11,588 nt of DNA from the NCBI GenBank assembly GCA_002773495.1, contig PFAX01000030.1, positions 37,083-48,670 of the forward strand, in the 5' to 3' direction. This document shows positions 6,698 through 11,588 of the stretch, piece by piece. Origin of the DNA: a bacterium (Candidatus Gribaldobacteria) CG10_big_fil_rev_8_21_14_0_10_37_21. GTDB taxonomy: Bacteria > Patescibacteriota > Minisyncoccia > Minisyncoccales > CG1-02-41-26. Numbering within the stretch: position 1 is the first letter of the stretch; each line of letters starts with the position of its first letter. The notes under the pieces are model-generated. The model saw only the letters and a program-made list of their open reading frames with translations. It did not search any database and was not told the DNA's origin. Made by a program: the position numbers and the translations under genes.

Positions 6698-6731
6698 GTG
6701 AAAAAATTGAACGATCGTTCATTTTTTTCAC
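6698..6731. promoter_or_regulatory. 34-base near-perfect inverted repeat; operator or hairpin between two surface-protein genes
   Basis: Two 15-base arms (GTGAAAAAAATGAAC on the minus strand) flank a GATC centre, with one mismatched pair. As RNA this is a 15-pair stem with one A-A mismatch and a GAUC loop; its A tract and T tract would resemble a two-way terminator, though G-C content is low. As DNA the core GAAC-GATC-GTTC is a perfect 12-base palindrome, and GAAC-N4-GTTC is the core of Gram-positive LexA boxes; several TetR-family operators look similar. It fills the gap between the 675- and 869-residue genes, so it could terminate, attenuate or repress expression of the last three genes of the train. 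The structure is certain; the role is not. Confidence 0.7.
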
Positions 6732-6745
6732 TTTTTAAAATTGCT

Positions 6746-8773
6746 TTACTTAATTGGGAAAACAACAATTGAGGAAGCACAAGTTGAAATGTCTCCCAAG
6801 GTCAAAGAATCAGCAAAGTGCTGGGCACACCTGCCCATTTGATAACCCCCTCCAGCTGAAGAGGTCAGGTCGTTGACCGTTTGGGTAAAGGCCTCGGTGT
6901 AATTCTGCCCCCCGTCCCATTGGCTAAAAACAGCACTATTGTCGCCACTATAAATAATTCTGTGTTTATATAGCACAACCAAACATTTACCGTCTATTTC
7001 AATTGATTTTATATTGTCATTAAACTTGACGCTATAATCTAAACTACCTGCGTGAGTAGGAAAACTTGCTGTAATTTTATCTGGCAAATTAACTGGGATA
7101 TACCAAGGCATTGGCAAATTAAGCATATCTTCTTTTTGGGTAATTGGTTCGTTGGTAAAAACTAAACAATGCCCTTGCTTAGAAGGACTATTACAAATCT
7201 TGACAGATTTGCAAACATTAAGATTATCGCTTAATTCAAAAAGCTGAAGAGAGGAAGCTCCCACCATCGAGCCATATTGGTGGTTAGCTGTTTCAATAGA
7301 GCCAGTTTCTGGCGTTGTATTGCTTGGGTCGTAGGGCTTAACATTGCCTATTATTTGAATTGGTTGAGTGGCAAACTTAGCATAGATCTTATTTAAATCA
7401 GGGGTGCCACTAGGGTCTTCTGCAAGTGCTCTGCCAGATGCCGCTATGTCTCCAGCAAAAAAATTATATTGCGCCCCCTTGAAAATGCCGTTGACGCCTG
7501 TCTTCATATCAAATCCATCATCATCATAAAACTTTTTATTAAAATAGAGTGTCGGGATAATGCCATCCAGCGGATTAACGCCCCTTTCTCTCGTAGTAAA
7601 CATCACCTTACCCTCATCGTGAAAATTATAACCGCTGGAGACAAGGACAATTAAGTTCTTGTCTGGCTCTTTTCCTTTTGGGTCTTTGGTGATAAGTTCA
7701 AGTTGAATGGCTTTATCGTCAAAGTCAAAAAGCCGGAAGTCAGCGAAATCCTCGTTTAAATAGCGCATGCCATAAGAGGTCGCTAAATCAGCGAAAAGAT
7801 TAACCCCAATGCCTTTACCCTTCAAAGAAGCGGATAAAGGGGGGTGATTAATTGAAATCTTGTTATTGTTATCATAAGTGATAACTGGTATGTTTGGTTT
7901 TGTTAAAGAGCCCCCGTCTTCAAGGTTAATGGGCGATTGGCCAAAAGCTAAGCTGGTTAAGGGAATGACTTGAACACTAATACCAGACCCCTCTGTTAAA
8001 AGTATAGGTGTGTCTTTAACAACTTCATTTTCAACCCGGCCCTGTTCAGTAAAAATTGTCTCCTTGCCTGCGTAGTTTTTATCTAAAAACAAATGGACTT
8101 CCACCCCAGCGCTTTTTTCACCCCAAAAGCCCAAAGCATACACAGAAAACTTCCTAAAATTAGCTGAAGTAGGCGTATTGTTGCTTGGGTCCCAGTCGTC
8201 AGCCACTAAATCGCCAAACCTATCGCTTTTAGTTAAATCAGGGAAAGAACCATTTAAATAAACCAATTTGCCCTCTTCGCTTAATTGCTCTAAGGTCTTG
8301 TTTTCAGCAAAGCCCTCAATCGCCCCAGTTACGCTTATTTTAAAGGCCTGCTCGCTAAAAAGCACAGTGCCTGACGAAATAGTTGTTTTTTTAATTTGCA
8401 GAATTGTTACTTGCGGGTTAATAAATTGTAAAACTAAAAAAGAGCCAGCCAAAATTAAAAGCCCATAAAACGACTCTCTGATTCTTTTTTTAGCGTTGGT
8501 GGTTTTATTGACCTGGCCAGCTGAAAATAAATACATCACTCCCCCATAAACCAAAGACAAGGCCGCAAGTAAAACAGAAATAATAATCGCCCAAGTGACA
8601 AAAAAATTAATCACCTCACCCAATGAGTTATTTTTAACAATGCTTTGCAAGTTAGGTGCATTCTTTGACCACGAAGGATAATCCTGCTCTAAATCAATTT
8701 GCCCTAAGCAAACAATAGGCAAAATAACTGCCCCTATTAATATCGCTATTAAAAAGAGAAAAGAGGTTTTCAT
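6746..8773 (-). CDS. VirB2-like-hairpin surface protein with crystallin-like ectodomain, no enzyme tail
   Basis: This 675-residue protein is the third and most divergent paralogue. Order: signal peptide (1-24; MKTSFLFLIAILIGAVILPI); LEQDYP (28-33); membrane helix 1 (about 56-83); basic loop with K-K-R; helix 2 (103-118) ending in NPQVTILQIKK. Crystallin-like stretches are clearest here: VEVHLFLDKNYAGKETIF (224-241), GVNLFADLATSYGMRYL (323-339), FDDKAIQLELI (351-361), and FNDNIKSIEI followed by KCLVVLYKHRIIYSGD (584-611). The chain ends a few residues after CASSIVVFP (665-673), exactly where both paralogues continue into enzyme domains, so this is the bare scaffold version. Its ATG overlaps the stop of the preceding gene by 4 bases (ATGA), implying translational coupling. 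A structural or pairing role with the two enzyme-bearing paralogues is inferred. A lipobox at Cys22 is unlikely, because Val precedes it. Confidence 0.84.
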   Translation of the reverse strand: MKTSFLFLIAILIGAVILPIVCLGQIDLEQDYPSWSKNAPNLQSIVKNNSLGEVINFFVTWAIIISVLLAALSLVYGGVMYLFSAGQVNKTTNAKKRIRESFYGLLILAGSFLVLQFINPQVTILQIKKTTISSGTVLFSEQAFKISVTGAIEGFAENKTLEQLSEEGKLVYLNGSFPDLTKSDRFGDLVADDWDPSNNTPTSANFRKFSVYALGFWGEKSAGVEVHLFLDKNYAGKETIFTEQGRVENEVVKDTPILLTEGSGISVQVIPLTSLAFGQSPINLEDGGSLTKPNIPVITYDNNNKISINHPPLSASLKGKGIGVNLFADLATSYGMRYLNEDFADFRLFDFDDKAIQLELITKDPKGKEPDKNLIVLVSSGYNFHDEGKVMFTTRERGVNPLDGIIPTLYFNKKFYDDDGFDMKTGVNGIFKGAQYNFFAGDIAASGRALAEDPSGTPDLNKIYAKFATQPIQIIGNVKPYDPSNTTPETGSIETANHQYGSMVGASSLQLFELSDNLNVCKSVKICNSPSKQGHCLVFTNEPITQKEDMLNLPMPWYIPVNLPDKITASFPTHAGSLDYSVKFNDNIKSIEIDGKCLVVLYKHRIIYSGDNSAVFSQWDGGQNYTEAFTQTVNDLTSSAGGGYQMGRCAQHFADSLTLGDISTCASSIVVFPIK

Positions 8774-9945
8774 TTATAACAACACATAAAATTCTCTAAG
8801 GCACCAGCGCATACCTTCATTAAGCACTCGTCTTTTGGCAAGTCCTCGTTGGTTAGCGGGTCTTTGCATAAACAGGCCTCGCAAGCCGCGTTAAAACCCT
8901 CCGAGCAAACCTCCCCGCAACAAAGATTGCCCGGCTTGCATGGTTTCTGACGGCAAATCTCGCAACTAACTTGCCCTATCAAGGAATTATCCGCACACTC
9001 TGTTACACAACACACCTCTGCTGGCTCGCAATTAGCATCAGACGGTAAACGATACATCTCGCAATTTAACTTGGCTAAAAAAGAGTCGCCCTGGCATTCT
9101 TTTAAACACTTAACACAATCTTCATTTAGGCCAGCAACACACTCCTGTTCGCATTTTTCACTCCAGGGCTTGGGCCTAGTATAGTAGCCCGAGCTTAACG
9201 CCTCCAAGCAAAGCAGTTCCTTTCTTTGCTGGATTTTACCTTCACTGGCAAGTGCTCTTTCCGCTTGGGTTAAGCCGCAAATTTTTAGCTCTTCTTGTGC
9301 CCATTCAATACTTTGTTCAACAAACTCTTTTTTAGTTAATTTATTGCCAATATCCTTCGGGTCTTGGGCTAAATCATAAGTTACGGTTTCGGTTTTATCT
9401 AAAAATATAGCTCTGATATTTTCGTAACTTCCTTTTAAGGCCTCTTGGGTAATTTTCATTTCCTCTATTGTCGCGTTTAAAACAGCCACCGAACACGGGT
9501 CGCCAACACAATCTTTTTTAGCACAAATTGGCGGCCTGACACTCAAGCCGTCAAATTTCAAAAAATCCATAAAAAGCAAGGGCTTCACCCCTAAAATTAA
9601 ATCCGGAGCGATATTGTCTGCTTCAGCAACGCATTTAGCAAAATCGCAAACATCTTTATGCTGGCTTAAAGCCCCAGCGGTTAACTGCCCCGAGCTTATC
9701 GCTGATTCCAAATAACCAGCCGCTTTAATATATTCTTTATAAACCCCGTTTAAAATTTCAGATGACCTTTGTAAAGGCAGGCCTTCTGGCACTATCACCC
9801 TACATGTCCACTCGCCGTCGCTAAGGTTTTCTTGAGCTTGTGCCCCTTGAGGAACTTTTTCTTTTAAAAGCAAAAACCCCACTCCAATAGTAATTAAAGC
9901 AATTCCAAATAGAGAAATAATAAATTTTAAGTTTTCTTTTCGCAT
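8770..9945 (-). CDS. membrane-anchored cysteine-rich exported protein
   Basis: This 391-residue protein has one N-terminal hydrophobic segment (8-27, after MRKENLK), acting as a signal anchor or cleavable signal (an A-Q-A at 35-37 is a possible cleavage site). Residues 40-250 are mostly helical with scattered cysteines, including C-A-K-C at 100-104 (C-x3-C) and C-x4-C-x4-C at 141-151. Residues 265-389 contain 23 cysteines in 125 residues, arranged as at least three related modules of the form C-x3-C ... C-x2-C: EC-VAGLNEDCVKC, EC-ADNSLIGQVSCEIC and VC-SEGFNAACEACLC, with CC pairs at 312-313, 342-343 and 388-389. I do not recognise the family. The cysteine density means an oxidising extracellular location with many disulfides, or metal binding. 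The gene overlaps the next by ATGA and has its own candidate promoter. The TGA stop shows that TGA is not recoded here. Confidence 0.78.
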   Translation of the reverse strand: MRKENLKFIISLFGIALITIGVGFLLLKEKVPQGAQAQENLSDGEWTCRVIVPEGLPLQRSSEILNGVYKEYIKAAGYLESAISSGQLTAGALSQHKDVCDFAKCVAEADNIAPDLILGVKPLLFMDFLKFDGLSVRPPICAKKDCVGDPCSVAVLNATIEEMKITQEALKGSYENIRAIFLDKTETVTYDLAQDPKDIGNKLTKKEFVEQSIEWAQEELKICGLTQAERALASEGKIQQRKELLCLEALSSGYYTRPKPWSEKCEQECVAGLNEDCVKCLKECQGDSFLAKLNCEMYRLPSDANCEPAEVCCVTECADNSLIGQVSCEICRQKPCKPGNLCCGEVCSEGFNAACEACLCKDPLTNEDLPKDECLMKVCAGALENFMCCYK

Positions 9946-9959
9946 AACTTTATACTTTT

Positions 9960-9968
9960 ATTATAGCA
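9960..9968 (-). promoter_or_regulatory. candidate extended -10 promoter before the cysteine-rich gene
   Basis: On the minus strand TGCTATAAT combines a perfect TATAAT (9965-9960) with the TG of an extended -10. No good -35 is seen at 16-18 base spacing, which extended -10 promoters tolerate. Transcription would begin near 9953, giving a leader of about 8 bases before the ATG at 9945. This could start a unit covering the 391-residue protein and the three paralogues. Confidence 0.45.
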
Positions 9969-9972
9969 CATT

Positions 9973-10018
9973 TTTATTCGTCATTCGTGATTCTGGTTTC
10001 GTCATTTATTCGTCATTC
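9973..10018. repeat. intergenic direct repeats with TTCGTCATT core
   Basis: The 14-base sequence TTTATTCGTCATTC occurs at 9973-9986 and again at 10005-10018, and the core TTCGTCATT occurs a third time at 9998-10006. A degenerate fourth unit (TTCGTGATT) lies at 9985-9993. The rightmost copy contains the stop codon of the upstream gene. The array fills most of the 67-base gap between the two cysteine-rich genes. Confidence 0.65.
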
Positions 10019-11588
10019 TATTTGTTCTAAGTCACTTTCCAAGCTTTCAGCTATCTTTAACATAGGGTATCTTAAAACCCAAGTTAAATAGCACGAAGCG
10101 TTAGAAATTGGGCCAAAAGCTAAAGGCAAGCCCGAAATACAAAACGGCATTTTACAATAACTTTCTCCGCAAGTGCAGTTTTTAGCCGCAAAATTTACCG
10201 CAAAAGCCAAAGCCCAAACAAACTGGGCTTTTTGCTTAATGGCCGAGGCCGTGTCGTGCAATTCGTTGATTGAAGGGAAAACCACTTCTTTTTTATCAAA
10301 CAAGTGAATATTTAATTTAAAGGGTAAAGGCAAATACCTTTGTTCAATGTCTTTTCTAGATAAATCGATCTGCTTGACATTATTTCTAATTAAGCCAAAC
10401 TGGGTCTCTGCTTGGCCAAAAAAGTCAGAAACATCCGGGCAAACTGGCCCTCCCTGTGGCCCTGAGACCTTTTGCTTGGTTAAATCAGAATAACTTTCCG
10501 CTGGATGCGAGTTGCATTGCAGGGGAGTTATCGTTAAACCGCCTGCCCCGCTTTCTTCATTCATACCTTCCCATGCGTCTTGTAATTGGGTAAGGATGCC
10601 TTTTGTTTTCTTTTCACCTTCTCCACCATCGCCTTTAATCGCTTTAATTAGTTTACTGAAGCTATCTGACATTTTTTTAACATCGCCCACAAAAGATTGA
10701 ACTCCATTATATAATTTAGTAGCAGATCTGATACCAATTAAAATAGAAAAGATTTTCATTACTTCGTCAAGGGGTTGTTTAATGTTATCTGCCCCAAATG
10801 AACATGCGTTAAGCGCCTTATCCCTTGCCTCTAATAGCAAACAGAACCCCTTCTCGTCATCGTTCAGTTCGCCCTCGCCCTTGACATCTATTTGTGTACA
10901 ATCGGGATCTAAATCAATGCTTATGCCTTTTAAAGATAAATCAGGAATACTGCAGTTTGTCTTGCCTGTTAACTGAAAACAAAGTGCTGGCTTGATTGTA
11001 TCCCTGGCTTCCTTGCACCTTTCTTTACACCTTGTCGGGTCAGCGCCGTTGGCAAAATCCTCATTTTCTTCAGAAGAACAGCTTGAAAGATTACAAGAAC
11101 CATTGAAAACATGCTTTATGAGCATATCAATATACTGACATTCTTTCTCAAAGGCCTTTTGGGCTTCCATTTCATTGCATTGCTCTAATTGTGCGTCAAC
11201 CGCTTTTTGAATAACTTCTAAATTGGCATCTGTTTCATTATTGCAAGTTGCCTCGTCAGTTGGCAGGTCAACAATAGAACAGATATTACTTAACCCCGCT
11301 CCACCTAAATAACCTAACTGCCCTTCGGTTGTCTTGCAGAATTCCGAGACAGCTTGATACCCTTGGGTATAGCCATTTCTATCAAGAGGGGACATTTTAG
11401 GCGGCCAACACCAATCGCCATTGCCTAAATGCTGGCCATCAAGATTCGCATTATTATTTAGGTTTGGAAGAGGGCAGGTAAAACAGCTTGCCGCAAGCAA
11501 ATAATTCCCAGTATCAGCACAAGTTAAGCCGTTTTGACAGGTTGTATTTTGCAAATTGGCTCCGCTCGGACACTTATCCGGGCAGGCA
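10013..11588 (-). CDS. large cysteine-rich exported protein, 5' end outside the window
   Basis: The frame is open to the window edge; 524 codons are visible and the true start lies beyond 11588 (the in-frame TTG at 11554 is internal, because coding-like sequence with the same cysteine spacing continues upstream). The visible part holds 28 cysteines. Residues 1-40 are dense in them (CPDKC, C-x5-C, C-x2-C) like small disulfide modules; residues 115-262 form charged helices with scattered cysteines. Residues 270-345 are cysteine-free, with a mildly hydrophobic helix (VMKIFSILIGI) and a Gly/Lys-rich coil. Residues 455-500 combine a hydrophobic stretch (QFVWALAFAVNFAAKNCTC) with a second cysteine cluster (C471, C473, C478, C483, C499). 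I do not recognise the family. Position and cysteine content link it to the 391-residue protein 67 bases downstream. An N-terminal signal peptide would be expected outside the window. Confidence 0.75.
   Translation of the reverse strand, partial: ACPDKCPSGANLQNTTCQNGLTCADTGNYLLAASCFTCPLPNLNNNANLDGQHLGNGDWCWPPKMSPLDRNGYTQGYQAVSEFCKTTEGQLGYLGGAGLSNICSIVDLPTDEATCNNETDANLEVIQKAVDAQLEQCNEMEAQKAFEKECQYIDMLIKHVFNGSCNLSSCSSEENEDFANGADPTRCKERCKEARDTIKPALCFQLTGKTNCSIPDLSLKGISIDLDPDCTQIDVKGEGELNDDEKGFCLLLEARDKALNACSFGADNIKQPLDEVMKIFSILIGIRSATKLYNGVQSFVGDVKKMSDSFSKLIKAIKGDGGEGEKKTKGILTQLQDAWEGMNEESGAGGLTITPLQCNSHPAESYSDLTKQKVSGPQGGPVCPDVSDFFGQAETQFGLIRNNVKQIDLSRKDIEQRYLPLPFKLNIHLFDKKEVVFPSINELHDTASAIKQKAQFVWALAFAVNFAAKNCTCGESYCKMPFCISGLPLAFGPISNASCYLTWVLRYPMLKIAESLESDLEQIE

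Noticed and set aside
6698..6731. Terminal inverted repeats of an insertion sequence
   Set aside because: The two arms touch a 4-base centre with no transposase between them, so it is a simple palindrome and not an element end pair.
8770..10015. Recoding of TGA as glycine, as in SR1/Gracilibacteria
   Set aside because: Two genes end naturally at TGA, one in an ATGA overlap with the next start, and no long frame contains an internal TGA.
9973..10018. CRISPR array from the regularly similar TTCGTCATT units
   Set aside because: The units are 9-14 bases, irregularly spaced and without unique spacers of CRISPR length, and there are no cas genes nearby.
11552..11554. TTG at 11554 as the real start of the right-edge gene
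   Set aside because: The frame is open upstream to the edge, with more cysteine-rich coding sequence in the same style (CPDKC), so the gene is truncated by the window.

Overview
The window looks like chromosomal DNA from a member of the Candidate Phyla Radiation (Patescibacteria), most likely a Parcubacteria lineage. Three things point there. Three proteins carry an N-terminal 'LExxYP - two-helix hairpin - NPQxxxxQ' block, which I recognise from Parcubacteria proteins usually named TrbC/VirB2-like. A small gene resembles a conserved CPR hypothetical family. The repeats are also of a CPR kind: a CCTGCC/GGCAGG palindrome, heptanucleotide tandem repeats and TTCGTCATT repeats. The standard bacterial code applies: two genes end at TGA and no long gene contains an in-frame TGA. 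This assignment comes from recognition, not from a database search.

Layout. At the left edge a possible minus-strand gene runs off the window (1-88). Next to it is a divergent AT-rich promoter region, then one small plus-strand gene (167-586). Everything from 626 to the right edge is a minus-strand gene train. In transcription order it holds: a large cysteine-rich protein, cut by the window edge (11588-10013); a second cysteine-rich, membrane-anchored protein (9945-8770); three paralogous membrane-anchored surface proteins of 675, 869 and 961 residues (8773-6746, 6688-4079, 4062-1177); and a 170-residue membrane protein (1138-626). Gaps are short: a 4-base ATGA overlap, then 57, 16 and 38 bases. 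An operon, or two to three nested transcription units, is likely. There are no RNA genes, CRISPR arrays or transposases.

How it may work. The three paralogues share a secretion signal, a VirB2-like two-helix hairpin with a basic cytoplasmic loop, and an ectodomain of about 550 residues with repeated beta/gamma-crystallin-like motifs. The shared part ends at the same point in all three (C-A-S-x-x-V-V-x-x-P). The 675-residue protein stops there. The 869-residue protein continues into a DUF5675-like (L,D-transpeptidase-like) domain, and the 961-residue protein into a GH23 lytic-transglycosylase-like domain. A common anchored scaffold thus carries interchangeable cell-wall-enzyme tails, beside two disulfide-rich exported proteins. 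My inference is a cell-surface apparatus acting on peptidoglycan, either the cell's own or that of a host, since cultivated CPR bacteria live attached to other cells. This modular set is the most interesting content of the window.

Regulation and repeats. Minus-strand -10 elements lie before the 391-residue and 170-residue genes. A 34-base near-perfect inverted repeat with a GAAC-GATC-GTTC core separates the 675- and 869-residue genes. Heptamer repeats cross the start codons and signal peptides of the two longest paralogues, and a 20-base palindrome is inserted in frame in the signal peptide of the 961-residue one. None of the six genes with a visible start has a recognisable Shine-Dalgarno sequence.
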